DNA of 64,000 nt from contig NZ_JACHBG010000005.1 of the NCBI RefSeq assembly GCF_014207095.1, positions 310,001-374,000 of the forward strand. Reading direction: 5' to 3'. A program made the translations under genes and the position numbers. Each line of letters starts with the position of its first letter. Within the stretch, counting starts at the first letter, position 1. The notes under the pieces are model-generated. The model was not told where the DNA came from and did no database searches. It saw nothing but the letters and a program-made list of their open reading frames with translations. Positions 8,472 to 17,645 of the stretch are shown in pieces. The DNA comes from Martinezella lusitana (GTDB lineage Bacteria > Pseudomonadota > Alphaproteobacteria > Rhizobiales > Rhizobiaceae).

Positions 8472-9926
8472 ATGAGAAAAGCCCTGCCCATGCTCCCCCG
8501 CTTTCTGCTGCCCACCCTGGCGGCATGCCTGGGCGCGGGTATCTATGTCGCGGGGCCGCTGTCTCTCCGGGACATGGCCTTCGCGCAGGAAACCAGCGGC
8601 GGCGGGACACAAGCACCCGACGACCGCCCTTTGACCGGAGCATCGACGCCGGCGCAACCGGTTCCCGACCCTGCAGCCGAGCTTGCCCGCAAGCGGGATG
8701 AAACGCGCTCACAGCTCGAGCAATTGTCAAAGACGATCAATCTGTCTTCGGACAAGACAAAGGAGCTGGAAGACAGCATCGCTTCGCTCGACAAAAGCAC
8801 GGCAAGCCTTCGTCAGGCGCTGATCGACAGCGCCGCCCGCCGCAAGGATCTGGATCGCAAGATCCAGCAAAGCGAAAAGACCCTGACAGACCTGGCAATC
8901 AAGGAGGACAAGATTCGCGCCTCGCTGCATGAGCGCCGCGCGCTGCTGGCCGAAGTTCTGGGCGCACTGGAGCGCATGGGCCGCAATCCGCCGCCGGCGC
9001 TGCTGGTGACGCCGGACGATGCACTCGCCTCGGTGCGCAGCGCCATCCTGCTCGGAGCCGTCGTGCCCGGGATGCGCAAGGAGACGGACCAGCTGATTGC
9101 CGACCTCACGAGCCTGAGCAAATTGCATGCCGACGCTGCAGCCGAAAAGGCCGACCTTACCACCACCATGACCAACGGTCTGGAGGAGGAGCGGCGCATG
9201 GACTTGCTGATCGCAGAGAACAACAAGCACAGCAAGGAAAATTCAGCCCAGCTCGAGGCCGAGCGCAAGCGGGCGGAGGAGCTGGCAGGCCAGGCAACAA
9301 GCCTGGAGGGCCTCGTCGCATCGCTCGAAAGCCAGATCGGCTCGGTTCGCGATGCGGCCGCCGCCGCCCGCGCGGAAGAAGCGCGGCGGGCACGGTTGAC
9401 GGATCAGCAACGGGAGCAAGCAAAGGCACTGGCAGAAAGCGGCGTGCCCGATAAAAACCGCATTACGCCCGCATATGCCTTCTCCGACCTTAAGAAGAAG
9501 TTGGAGCTGCCCGTGGCGGGCGATACTCTCCGCCAGTTCGGCGACGACGACGGCACGGGCCACACGGCGATGGGATTGACCATCGCGACAGGCCCTAATG
9601 CGCTCATCACCGCTCCCGCCGATGGTACGGTCGTCTATGCCGGCGCGTTTCGCAGCTACGGCCAGATGATCATCCTGGATACGGGCGACGGCTATCACAT
9701 GGTGCTGTCGGGCATGGACGCGATCAAGACGCGCCCCGGCAGATTTGTCTTCGCTGGCGAGCCGCTCGCAGCGATGGGCCAGAAAAGAGTCGCGAGTGCG
9801 ACCGCATTGGCGCTGGAAACGGACCGGCCAACGCTTTACATTGAATTCCGAAAAGATGGGAAGCCGGTCGATTCTCGACCGTGGTGGACCTCCAAAGACA
9901 CTGGAAAGGCACGCAATGATACGTAG
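8472..9926 (+). CDS. EnvC-like murein hydrolase activator (degenerate LytM/M23)
   Basis: 484 aa. N-terminal signal/anchor (LLPTLAACLGAGIYVAG), then a long coiled-coil region (about residues 70-310, rich in Glu/Lys/Ala heptads) and a C-terminal LytM/M23 domain (about 340-470, e.g. ITAPADGTVVYAGAFRSYGQMIILD). The first metal ligand His remains (GHTAMG), but the expected Asp of HxGxD and the HxH motif are not evident (GYHMVLSGM), so the domain looks catalytically dead, as in E. coli EnvC. Such proteins activate periplasmic amidases during septum splitting. It overlaps ctpA by 11 bp. Confidence 0.9.
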   Translation: MRKALPMLPRFLLPTLAACLGAGIYVAGPLSLRDMAFAQETSGGGTQAPDDRPLTGASTPAQPVPDPAAELARKRDETRSQLEQLSKTINLSSDKTKELEDSIASLDKSTASLRQALIDSAARRKDLDRKIQQSEKTLTDLAIKEDKIRASLHERRALLAEVLGALERMGRNPPPALLVTPDDALASVRSAILLGAVVPGMRKETDQLIADLTSLSKLHADAAAEKADLTTTMTNGLEEERRMDLLIAENNKHSKENSAQLEAERKRAEELAGQATSLEGLVASLESQIGSVRDAAAAARAEEARRARLTDQQREQAKALAESGVPDKNRITPAYAFSDLKKKLELPVAGDTLRQFGDDDGTGHTAMGLTIATGPNALITAPADGTVVYAGAFRSYGQMIILDTGDGYHMVLSGMDAIKTRPGRFVFAGEPLAAMGQKRVASATALALETDRPTLYIEFRKDGKPVDSRPWWTSKDTGKARNDT

Positions 9927-11244
9927 GGCTTCTCTTGTTCTCGTCGGCGCATTGATGGGTGCGACGGCGATGGGCGTTATCTACACGGCGGTGGCGCCGG
10001 CCGAAGCCGCGGGAACGTCCACCTACAAGGAATTGTCGATTTTCGGCGACGTCTTTGAACGCGTTCGCGCCCAGTACGTGACGCCGCCCCAGGAAGACAA
10101 GCTGATCGAAGCCGCCATCAATGGCATGCTGACGTCGCTGGATCCGCATTCCAGCTACATGAATGCCAAGGATGCCGAAGACATGCGCACCCAGACCAAG
10201 GGTGAATTCGGCGGTCTCGGCATCGAAGTCACGATGGACAACGATCTCGTCAAGGTCATCACCCCGATCGACGATACGCCCGCCGCCAAGGCCGGCGTCC
10301 TTGCTGGCGACTACATCACCGCCATCGACGGCCAGTCGGTACGCGGCCTGAAGCTGGAAGATGCCGTCAACAAGATGAAGGGCGCGGTCAAGACTCCGGT
10401 CAAGCTGACCCTGATGCGCAAGGATGTCGACAAGCCGATCGAACTCACCATCGTTCGTGACGTGATCGCCATTGCTGCCGTCAAGTCGCGCGAGGAAGGC
10501 GGCAACGTCGGCTATATCCGCATCATCTCCTTCACGGAAAAGACGACACCGGATCTCGAAGCCGCTATCGCCAAGATCAAGAAGGATATCCCGGCCGACA
10601 AGCTCAAGGGCTATGTCCTCGACCTGCGCCTCAACCCGGGCGGTCTGCTCGACCAGGCGATCAATGTTGCCGACGACGTGCTGGAGCGTGGCGAGATCGT
10701 TTCGACCCGCGGCCGCAACCCGGACGAAACCCGCCGCTTCAATGCGACTCCGGGCGATCTGACGGACGGCAAGCCGATGATCGTGCTGATCAACGGCGGT
10801 TCGGCCTCGGCTTCGGAAATCGTTGCCGGCGCGCTTCAGGATCTGCGTCGCGCCACCGTGCTCGGCACGCAGTCCTTCGGCAAGGGCTCGGTCCAGACGA
10901 TCATCCCGCTCGGCGACGGCAACGGTGCGCTTCGTCTGACGACGGCACTCTACTACACGCCGTCGGGCCGCTCGATCCAGGGCACCGGCATCACCCCCGA
11001 CATCAAGGTCGACCAGCCGCTGCCGGACGACCTGAAGGGCAAGCTGACGTCTGAAGGCGAATCCAGCCTGCCGGGCCACATCAAGGGCCAGAGCGAAACG
11101 GACAAGGGCTCCGGCTCCTCGGCCTACATGCCGCCGGATCCGAAGGACGATATCCAGCTCAATTACGCGCTCGACCTGCTGCGCGGCAACAAGACCGATC
11201 CGGCCTTCCCGCCGAACCCTGAAAAGGCGGTTTCCTCCAAGTAA
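9916..11244 (+). CDS. ctpA: Carboxy-terminal processing protease, S41 family
   Basis: Periplasmic serine protease acting on C-termini of envelope proteins. 442 aa from ATG 9916, overlapping the EnvC-like gene, with GGAAAGG just upstream; the frame remains open further upstream but that part is the other gene's shadow. Signal peptide to about residue 28 (cleavage near AEAA), PDZ domain (about 85-165, GLGIEVTMDNDLVKVI...), then the S41 catalytic core with the nucleophile in NGGSASASEIVAGAL and the general-base Lys in SFGKGSVQ. The C-terminal ~60 residues are a low-complexity tail. The EnvC-like/CtpA pair is a conserved envelope-remodelling unit. Confidence 0.95.
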   Translation: MIRRASLVLVGALMGATAMGVIYTAVAPAEAAGTSTYKELSIFGDVFERVRAQYVTPPQEDKLIEAAINGMLTSLDPHSSYMNAKDAEDMRTQTKGEFGGLGIEVTMDNDLVKVITPIDDTPAAKAGVLAGDYITAIDGQSVRGLKLEDAVNKMKGAVKTPVKLTLMRKDVDKPIELTIVRDVIAIAAVKSREEGGNVGYIRIISFTEKTTPDLEAAIAKIKKDIPADKLKGYVLDLRLNPGGLLDQAINVADDVLERGEIVSTRGRNPDETRRFNATPGDLTDGKPMIVLINGGSASASEIVAGALQDLRRATVLGTQSFGKGSVQTIIPLGDGNGALRLTTALYYTPSGRSIQGTGITPDIKVDQPLPDDLKGKLTSEGESSLPGHIKGQSETDKGSGSSAYMPPDPKDDIQLNYALDLLRGNKTDPAFPPNPEKAVSSK

Positions 11245-11250
11245 GGATAG

Positions 11251-11281
11251 GCGCCGGGCTGGAAACAGACCCGGCGCTTTT
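11251..11281 (+). terminator. Rho-independent terminator after ctpA
   Basis: GCGCCGGG (11251-11258) pairs with CCCGGCGC (11270-11277), followed by TTTT. It begins 6 nt after the ctpA stop. Confidence 0.75.
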
Positions 11282-11287
11282 ACTATG

Positions 11288-11320
11288 GGAGAGCGGAACC
11301 CGCGTATCGTTCCGCTCTCC
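11288..11320. repeat. Perfect 12-bp inverted repeat
   Basis: GGAGAGCGGAAC (11288-11299) and GTTCCGCTCTCC (11309-11320) form a perfect 12-bp stem with a 9-nt loop. There is no T-run on either side, so it is probably not a simple terminator. It lies just beyond the ctpA terminator and ~150 bp upstream of the deacetylase gene; an operator or a second hairpin are both possible. Confidence 0.6.
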
Positions 11321-11469
11321 TTGATCGAACAAGCGCGGCCTTGTTCCAGAACTGTTTCGATGATGTTTTGATAGTTTGAGCCTGGGCCAGGATTTTCCAT
11401 TGCGGTAACCGCTGGAAAACGGAATGCTCGGAGCCGGAACAAATTCCCGCTTTGGGGTGGATACGGACT

Positions 11470-12654
11470 TTGGGAACGGATTTGCATGCACCGCTGGGAC
11501 AGAACCGCGGCCCTGGCCGTCAGCGGAGATCCCCGCCCTTCGGGCGCATTCTCGGCGGCTTCTGTCTGATCACGATTGCCGGTTTCTCTCTTTACTCGGC
11601 GCTGATGCGCGACGATCTCAAGAAAACCCAACCGATCGAGACGGCCAAAAAGGAAGATGCAGCTCCGCCGGCCGGCGCCAAGCCGGCCGCCAGCGGCACG
11701 AGCAGCCTGACACAGGTCGACCCGCAATCGGGAGCCAATACCACACGTGTCGTCACCGATGACGGCTCGGTCGTCACCATGTTCAGCCCCAGCAATCGTG
11801 ACGGCAATGGGCCGGTCCTGATCAACGCCAATCAGGTCGGCCAGGATCCCCGCATGGCGGCGACGCCAAATGATAGCCTGCTGGAGGATTCCCCCTTCGG
11901 CAAGCTGCCGATCGTAGGTCCAAGCGGCTTGAGACCGATGGATCAATATGCCCGACCCTGGTCCGGCGCCCGCGGTACGCGCGTCGCCATCGTCGTCAGC
12001 GGCCTCGGTCTCAGCCAGACGGGAACGCAGCGCGCCATCGAGAAACTGCCGGAAGAAATCACGCTCGCCTTCGCCGTCAGCGGTAACAGCCTGCAGCGCT
12101 GGATGCAGGACGCACGGCGCGGCGGCCATGAAATCCTCATCCAGGTTCCCTTCGAGCCCTTCGATTATCCCGGCAACAATCCGGGACCGGACACGTTGCT
12201 GACATCGCTGTCTGCTACGAAGAATGTCGATAACCTGCACAAGGCGATGGGCAAGATTACCAACTACACCGGCATCATGAACTATCTCGGTGGTCGCTTC
12301 CTCGCCAACCCCGGCGCGATGGAGCCGGTGCTGCGCGACATCGGCAAGCGCGGCCTGCTGTTCCTCGACGACGGCTCGTCGGCGCAATCCAAGTCCGGAA
12401 CGCTCGCCAAGACGCTGGAGGTGCCACACGCCTTTGCCGACGTCCAGCTCGATGGTGAATTGCAGCAGGACGCGATCATGAGGAAGCTCGATGAGCTGGA
12501 GCGCATTGCCCGCCGCAACGGCTCGGCGATCGGCGTCGCTTCCGCTTTCGACGAGAGCGTCGACGCCATCAGCAAGTGGAGTGAAGAGGCCGCCATGCGC
12601 GGCATCGAAATCGTCGCGGTTTCGGCGCTTGCCAGCGACCCGAAACGCCCCTGA
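11470..12654 (+). CDS. Divergent polysaccharide deacetylase family protein
   Basis: Membrane-anchored protein of the divergent polysaccharide deacetylase (DUF610) family: one N-terminal transmembrane segment (about LGGFCLITIAGFSLYSAL), a Pro/Ala/Lys-rich linker, and a C-terminal deacetylase-like domain (from about VAIVVSGLGLSQTGTQRAI), with ALPEEITLAF-type and GHEILIQVPFEPFDYPGNNPGP motifs and LLFLDDGSS. TTG 11470 is preferred over TTG 11452 because the protein then begins GTDLHAPLG after the Met, as homologues do, with a G-rich ribosome site 9 nt upstream. It accompanies ctpA and rppH in many Rhizobiales. Substrate unknown. Confidence 0.88.
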   Translation: MGTDLHAPLGQNRGPGRQRRSPPFGRILGGFCLITIAGFSLYSALMRDDLKKTQPIETAKKEDAAPPAGAKPAASGTSSLTQVDPQSGANTTRVVTDDGSVVTMFSPSNRDGNGPVLINANQVGQDPRMAATPNDSLLEDSPFGKLPIVGPSGLRPMDQYARPWSGARGTRVAIVVSGLGLSQTGTQRAIEKLPEEITLAFAVSGNSLQRWMQDARRGGHEILIQVPFEPFDYPGNNPGPDTLLTSLSATKNVDNLHKAMGKITNYTGIMNYLGGRFLANPGAMEPVLRDIGKRGLLFLDDGSSAQSKSGTLAKTLEVPHAFADVQLDGELQQDAIMRKLDELERIARRNGSAIGVASAFDESVDAISKWSEEAAMRGIEIVAVSALASDPKRP

Positions 12655-12670
12655 TTCATTGGAGATATAG

Positions 12671-13222
12671 ATGAGCAAGCCGCAAGCGCCCGTCCAAGCG
12701 TCCGTAAGAGCCGAAGACCTACCCTATCGCCCCTGCGTTGGCATCACGATCCTGAACCGGGACGGCCTGGTCTGGGCCGGCCGACGCATCCCCGACGGCA
12801 ACTCCGAATATGATGGTTCGCCGCAGCTCTGGCAGATGCCGCAGGGCGGCATAGACGATGGCGAAGACCCGCTAAAGGCGGCCTACCGCGAACTCTATGA
12901 AGAAACCGGCATGAAGACGGTGACGCTGCTGGCGGAAGCCAAGGATTGGATCAATTACGATCTGCCGCCGCAGCTGATCGGTATCGGCCTTAGAGGAAAA
13001 TATCGCGGCCAGACCCAGCGCTGGTTTGCCTTTCGCTTCGACGGCGACGAAAGCGAAATCGCCATCAACCCGCCGCCGGGCGGCCATGAACCCGAATTCG
13101 ATGCCTGGGAATGGAAGCCGATGGCAACGCTGCCGGGGCTGATCGTTCCCTTCAAGCGCTCGGTCTATGACAAGGTCGTTGCCGAGTTCCAGCATCTGGC
13201 AGGCCTGAAGGCCGAAGACTGA
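12671..13222 (+). CDS. rppH: RNA pyrophosphohydrolase
   Basis: Nudix hydrolase that removes pyrophosphate from the 5' end of triphosphorylated mRNA, triggering decay. 183 aa. The Nudix box [20 protein letters not shown] (residues ~59-78, ending TGM) matches GX5EX7REUXEEXGU exactly, and the N-terminal [21 protein letters not shown] plus [15 protein letters not shown] stretch are typical of RppH (formerly invasion protein IalA in Bartonella). ATG follows GGAGATATAG. Located 16 bp downstream of the deacetylase, probably co-transcribed. Confidence 0.95.
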   Translation: MSKPQAPVQASVRAEDLPYRPCVGITILNRDGLVWAGRRIPDGNSEYDGSPQLWQMPQGGIDDGEDPLKAAYRELYEETGMKTVTLLAEAKDWINYDLPPQLIGIGLRGKYRGQTQRWFAFRFDGDESEIAINPPPGGHEPEFDAWEWKPMATLPGLIVPFKRSVYDKVVAEFQHLAGLKAED

Positions 13223-13224
13223 CA

Positions 13225-13258
13225 AAAAAAGACCGGCCGCCGGGAAGGGCGGCCGGAT
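13225..13258 (-). terminator. Terminator of the bfd-bfr transcript
   Basis: On the minus strand a GC-rich stem (CCGGCCGCC / GGCGGCCGG with a short loop) is followed by TCTTTTTTT. It lies between the convergent stops of rppH and bfr and ends the leftward bfr message; it may also stop rppH transcription less efficiently. Confidence 0.8.
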
Positions 13259-13273
13259 CTGTGATGGCAATTA

Positions 13274-13759
13274 TTATTCTGCGGAATCCGCGGAGTCGGC
13301 GTTGAGCTGGCCGTACTTGGCCTCGCCGATCTTTCCGAGAAGCTCAAGCTGGGTTTCCAGGAAGTCGATATGGCCTTCCTCGTCCGCCAGCAGCTCTTCG
13401 AAGAGCTTCATCGAGACATAGTCGCCGGCATCGTGACAGATATCGCGTGACTTCTTGTAGGCGGTGCGGGCGTCGTATTCGCCTGCGAGATCGGCTTCAA
13501 GCACTTCCTTGACGTTCTGGCCGATGCGCAGCGGCGCCAGCGTCTGCAGGTTCGGATGGCCTTCGAGGAAGATGATGCGTGCAACGAGACGGTCGGCGTG
13601 CTGCATCTCTTCGATGGATTCGGCACGCTCTTTTTTGGCGAGCTTGGTGTAGCCCCAGTCCTCGAGGAGTCGGTAGTGAACCCAATATTGGTTAACTGCG
13701 CCAAGCTCGAGGAACAGCGCCTCGTTAAGCCGCTCGATGACTTTTTTGTCGCCTTTCAA
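13274..13759 (-). CDS. bfr: Bacterioferritin
   Basis: 24-mer haem-containing iron storage protein. 161 aa with the four-helix bundle; ferroxidase ligands are visible as E18 ([10 protein letters not shown]), E51/H54 around the haem Met52 (EEMQHADR), E94 ([10 protein letters not shown]) and E127/H130 ([10 protein letters not shown]). The start is TTG at 13759, reading [14 protein letters not shown] after the Met, with AGGAG 6-7 nt upstream. It overlaps the 3' end of bfd by 35 bp in another frame, so the two are translated from one message: storage protein and its release partner. Confidence 0.96.
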   Translation of the reverse strand: MKGDKKVIERLNEALFLELGAVNQYWVHYRLLEDWGYTKLAKKERAESIEEMQHADRLVARIIFLEGHPNLQTLAPLRIGQNVKEVLEADLAGEYDARTAYKKSRDICHDAGDYVSMKLFEELLADEEGHIDFLETQLELLGKIGEAKYGQLNADSADSAE

Positions 13760-14036
13760 TGTCCGCTCTCCTGTTTTCTTCGTGGAATTTCTTCAGGCGG
13801 GACATGAAATCAAATATTTCAGCTTCCGTCGAGTGGCGACGGGCGTGATAATCCTCGGTTGTCTTAATAATGATATCAACCACATTCGGGAAACAGCCGC
13901 AGCAGCGACCGCGCTTCGACATGGCGTGATAAACTTTTGCCGGGACGATGAGCTGCCAACAGTCCTGATCGAGGAGTTCTGTGATGACCTCCCGGATTTC
14001 CTTGTCGGTGATGTAATTACAACTGCAAACCAGCAT
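13725..14036 (-). CDS. bfd: Bacterioferritin-associated ferredoxin
   Basis: [2Fe-2S] protein that reduces bacterioferritin iron for release. The 103-aa product has the four-cysteine BFD domain: C4 and C6 ([10 protein letters not shown]) and CxxC near residue 45 ([11 protein letters not shown]). The C-terminal ~35 residues (from HARRHS) are a charged extension longer than in E. coli Bfd (64 aa). The gene precedes and overlaps bfr. Iron-dependent control is likely, but I cannot identify a definite Irr or RirA box. Confidence 0.92.
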   Translation of the reverse strand: MLVCSCNYITDKEIREVITELLDQDCWQLIVPAKVYHAMSKRGRCCGCFPNVVDIIIKTTEDYHARRHSTEAEIFDFMSRLKKFHEENRRADIERRQKSHRAA

Positions 14037-14075
14037 TCTTCGCTCAGCCCGTCAAACATGACATCCGCTGTCTTG

Positions 14076-14105
14076 TTATCTGCTAAAGAAGACGCCCTTT
14101 GTCAA
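14076..14105 (-). promoter_or_regulatory. Putative bfd-bfr promoter
   Basis: Minus-strand TTGACA (14105-14100) is followed after 18 bp by AGATAA (14081-14076), giving a transcript start ~30 nt upstream of bfd. A hairpin (CAGGGGC 14133-14139 / GCCCCTG 14152-14158) lies between this promoter and the end of dnaE2 and may terminate the latter weakly. Confidence 0.5.
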
Positions 14106-14177
14106 GAAAGAAACGATTCGTTTTGATCCACCCAGGGGCAACCTGCCTTCCGCCCCTGAGAGGCGAAAGGCGGATTC

Positions 14178-17100
14178 CTAATGAAAATTGCGGCCCCGCG
14201 GCATGACTCTTGCGGTTTCCACACCATTGCTGCGGCCTTCCGCCGCTGCCGCAGCACCGGGCACAGGCGGCGATAAGACAGGTTTCTGCTTCTGCCTGTG
14301 ATCCATGGTCGGACGCAGCGCTTCATCTGCGCGGTCGCTGACACCGAAGCGCCTTGCCTCGCGCTGGAGAATGCCGAGCGCCGGCGTCATGTCCTCGATA
14401 TGATCGGCCACCACATGGATGACGCCGCTTTCGCTCTGCAGGCGCCCGCGGATCTTCACCAGCCGCGCCCCCATGACGATGGTGCGGTATTTCTCGAATT
14501 TCTTCGGCCAGACGATCGCATTGGCGACGCCCGTTTCGTCTTCCAGCGTCATGAAGATCACCCCATTGGCCGAGCCCGGCCGCTGGCGCACCAGCACCAG
14601 CCCGGCAACCGTCACCATCCGGCCGCTGGCGATATTGGACAGATCTCGGCTCTGCGCGATGCCCTGCCGCGCGAAATCGCCACGCAGGAAGGAAACCGGA
14701 TGCGCCTTCAGCGACAGCGACAGATAGCGGTAATCCTCGATCACTTGCTCGCCGGGCAGCATTTCAGGCAGCGTAACCGCCGGCTCGACCTGCAGCTCCG
14801 TATGATCGCTGAGATCGAAGAGGGGAAGTTTTTCGGCAGCACTGCCGGCATCGAGCGCCCGCACCGCCCATAACGCGTCGCGTCGCGTAAGCCCGATAGA
14901 GCCGAACGCATCCGCATCCGCCAGACGCTCGATCTGCGCCTTGGCAAGCCCGGAGCGCAGCCAGAGATCACGCACGGACCGATAGCCATCGCCGCGGCGC
15001 GTGACAAGCAGTTCTATCTCCTTATCCGACAGACCTTTGACCTGCCGGAAGCCGAGACGGACGGCACATTGCGTCTTGATATCGTCGCGCATCGACGCGT
15101 GGCGCCGCTCGACCGCGCCCGGATCGAAACGCGCCTTCTCCAGCAGGCAATCCCAGCTCGAACGATTGACATCCACCGGCCGAACCTCGACGCCATGCTC
15201 GCGCGCATCGCGCACAAGCTGCGCCGGCGCATAAAAACCCATCGGCTGGGCATTGAGGATCGCCGCGCAGAAGACATCGGGATAATAAGTCTTGAGCCAG
15301 GAAGAGGCGTAAACGAGTAGCGCGAAGGACGCCGCATGGCTTTCGGGAAAGCCATATTCGCCGAAGCCTTCGATCTGGCTGAAGCAACGTTCGGCAAAAT
15401 CTTGAGGGTAACCGTTTGCGGTCATGCCCGAGACCATGTCCTGCTTGAATTCATCCACCTTTCCTGTTCGCTTGAACGTCGCCATCGATCGACGCAGCCG
15501 ATCAGCCTTGGCAGGCGAAAATCCAGCAGCCGTGATGGCGATCTGCATCGCTTGTTCCTGAAACAGAGGCACTCCCAAGGTTCTTTCCAAGACCGCCTTC
15601 AATTCCGGGCGGTGGTATTCAATCGGCCGGTTATGAAGGTCATCATCCCGCCGTTTGAGGTAAGGATGCACCATATTGCCCTGGATGGGGCCGGGTCGGA
15701 CGATCGCCACCTCGATGACCAGATCATAGAATCTGCGAGGCCGCAGACGCGGCAGCATGCTCATCTGCGCCCGGCTTTCGATCTGGAAAACGCCGATCGT
15801 GTCAGCGCGGCAGATCATGTCATAGACTGGCTTGCCGTCCGGATATTCCTTACTCCCGAGATCGGCGAGTTCCTTCTTCACATCGTAATGCAGCAACAGC
15901 AGATCGAAGGCTTTGGCGAGACAGGTCAACATGCCAAGCGCAAGCACGTCGATCTTCAATATGTTGAGATTATCGAGATCGTCCTTGTTCCACTCGATCA
16001 TGTAACGATCGTCCATCGCCGTATGCATGATCGGCACGACCTCATCCAGCCGATCCCGGGTAATGACGAAGCCGCCGACATGCTGGGTCAAATGCCGCGG
16101 AAACCCCATCAGCGTCGTGGCATAGGAAAGGACATTCCGCGTCGTCTTGTCCTTAAGATCGAGGCCGGCAATCTTCGCTTCGCGCTCGGACAGTTTCTCC
16201 GTCGACCAGCCCCAGACACCGCTTGCAAGGGCAGACTGCACATCCTCCGACAGACCGAAGGCCTTGGCCACTTCGCGGCCGGCCGAACGCGCCCGATAGC
16301 TGGTGACCGCCGCCGTCAGCCCGGCATGCTCCTTTTTGTAATGTCTGTAGATGAATTGGATGACCTCTTCACGTTTCTCGTGCTCGAAATCGACGTCGAT
16401 ATCAGGTGGCTCTTCTCGCTCCGTCGAGATGAAGCGCTCGAAGAGCAAGCTTGTTAGTTCGGGATTGACCTCGGTAATCCGGAGGCAATAGCAGACCGTC
16501 GAATTAGCGGCCGATCCCCGTCCCTGGCATAGGATATTCGCACTGCGGGCAAATTCCATGATCCGGTACACCGTCAGGAAATAAGGCTCATATTGCCGCT
16601 CCCGAATGAGCTTGAGTTCATGCTCGATCTGCATCGAGACCTTTGGCGGGATCTCATCAGGAAAGCGCGATCTCGCCCCCTCCCACGTCAACCGCTCCAG
16701 CGTCTCCGCAACAGTTTCGCCTTCAATGCTTTCATCGGGATAATTGTGCTTCAGCTCATCCAGCGAGAAAGAAAGCCGGTTAAAAAACTTCTGCGTATTG
16801 GCGATCGCTTTTGGATAATCCCTGAAAAGGCGCATCATTTCCGCCGCGCCCTTCATATAACGCTCGGCATTGGCCGCCAGTTTGAAGCCGGCCTCGGCAA
16901 TCGGCACATGCTCGCGGATCGATACGACGATATCGGCAAGCGGTTTGCGCTCGGTCGCGTGATAGAGCGGCTGGTTGCTGGCAATCAGCCGCACGCCGTT
17001 GCGCAATGCGATGATGGAGAGCGTGGCGAAGACCAGCCGATCCCGGCCGTCATAGGCCGGCGACAGGACCATGTGGAATTTGCGGCCGAAACGGGCCCAC

Positions 17101-17645
17101 AATCGCGCCAGGCATTGTTCCAGCTTTGCCTGCCCCTCCGGCGTCTCGACGCTATCAGCATCGGGAACGAGCGCCAGCATCATCTCGTCGCCCCACTCCA
17201 TGAGGTCGCTTTCATGGAGAATGCAGGTGCCTTTCTCGCCCCATAGATTGCCGGCACTGAGCAGCCGGCAGAGATGCGCCCAGCCCTTGCGGTTTTGCGG
17301 ATAGGCAAGAATGTCGGGCGTGCCATCCGAGAACACCAGACGGGCACCGGGTTGGAAAGGAACCGGCTTCAGGAGCGGCTTTTCCGGTTTTCCGTTGGCC
17401 CGGCATTCGAGGTTTTCCTTGATGGTCCTCTCATACTCCGCCCAGAGTACCTTGGTATGTGCATGCGCCTTGACCACGCCTGCAACCGAATTGCGGTCGG
17501 CAATCCCAAATCCGGAGAGCTTCAGGAGGGCGGCCTGTATTACCATCTCTTCCGGATGCGAAGCCCCCTCGAGAAAGGAGAAGTTCGTTCTCACCCCGAT
17601 CTCGCAGAAGGGCACGGATTCGTGAAAACTCGGGCGCGCGTTCAT
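14178..17645 (-). CDS. dnaE2: Error-prone DNA polymerase, C-family (DnaE2/ImuC)
   Basis: Alpha-subunit-like polymerase used for SOS translesion synthesis with ImuA and ImuB. 1155 aa from the ATG at 17645. The PHP domain is N-terminal ([20 protein letters not shown]), with the metal-binding His pair of replicative DnaE lost as in other DnaE2 proteins. The palm carries [14 protein letters not shown] with the catalytic aspartates; the helix-hairpin-helix and OB domain ([19 protein letters not shown]) follow. It overlaps imuB by 4 bp (ATGA). Frame extension upstream to 17669 reads imuB DNA and is not adopted. Confidence 0.95.
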   Translation of the reverse strand: MNARPSFHESVPFCEIGVRTNFSFLEGASHPEEMVIQAALLKLSGFGIADRNSVAGVVKAHAHTKVLWAEYERTIKENLECRANGKPEKPLLKPVPFQPGARLVFSDGTPDILAYPQNRKGWAHLCRLLSAGNLWGEKGTCILHESDLMEWGDEMMLALVPDADSVETPEGQAKLEQCLARLWARFGRKFHMVLSPAYDGRDRLVFATLSIIALRNGVRLIASNQPLYHATERKPLADIVVSIREHVPIAEAGFKLAANAERYMKGAAEMMRLFRDYPKAIANTQKFFNRLSFSLDELKHNYPDESIEGETVAETLERLTWEGARSRFPDEIPPKVSMQIEHELKLIRERQYEPYFLTVYRIMEFARSANILCQGRGSAANSTVCYCLRITEVNPELTSLLFERFISTEREEPPDIDVDFEHEKREEVIQFIYRHYKKEHAGLTAAVTSYRARSAGREVAKAFGLSEDVQSALASGVWGWSTEKLSEREAKIAGLDLKDKTTRNVLSYATTLMGFPRHLTQHVGGFVITRDRLDEVVPIMHTAMDDRYMIEWNKDDLDNLNILKIDVLALGMLTCLAKAFDLLLLHYDVKKELADLGSKEYPDGKPVYDMICRADTIGVFQIESRAQMSMLPRLRPRRFYDLVIEVAIVRPGPIQGNMVHPYLKRRDDDLHNRPIEYHRPELKAVLERTLGVPLFQEQAMQIAITAAGFSPAKADRLRRSMATFKRTGKVDEFKQDMVSGMTANGYPQDFAERCFSQIEGFGEYGFPESHAASFALLVYASSWLKTYYPDVFCAAILNAQPMGFYAPAQLVRDAREHGVEVRPVDVNRSSWDCLLEKARFDPGAVERRHASMRDDIKTQCAVRLGFRQVKGLSDKEIELLVTRRGDGYRSVRDLWLRSGLAKAQIERLADADAFGSIGLTRRDALWAVRALDAGSAAEKLPLFDLSDHTELQVEPAVTLPEMLPGEQVIEDYRYLSLSLKAHPVSFLRGDFARQGIAQSRDLSNIASGRMVTVAGLVLVRQRPGSANGVIFMTLEDETGVANAIVWPKKFEKYRTIVMGARLVKIRGRLQSESGVIHVVADHIEDMTPALGILQREARRFGVSDRADEALRPTMDHRQKQKPVLSPPVPGAAAAAEGRSNGVETARVMPRGRNFH

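Noticed and set aside
9724..12678. 984-codon minus-strand open frame across ctpA and the deacetylase gene
   Set aside because: It crosses several well-supported plus-strand genes and their intergenic DNA and has no recognisable domain; composition typical of an antisense shadow.
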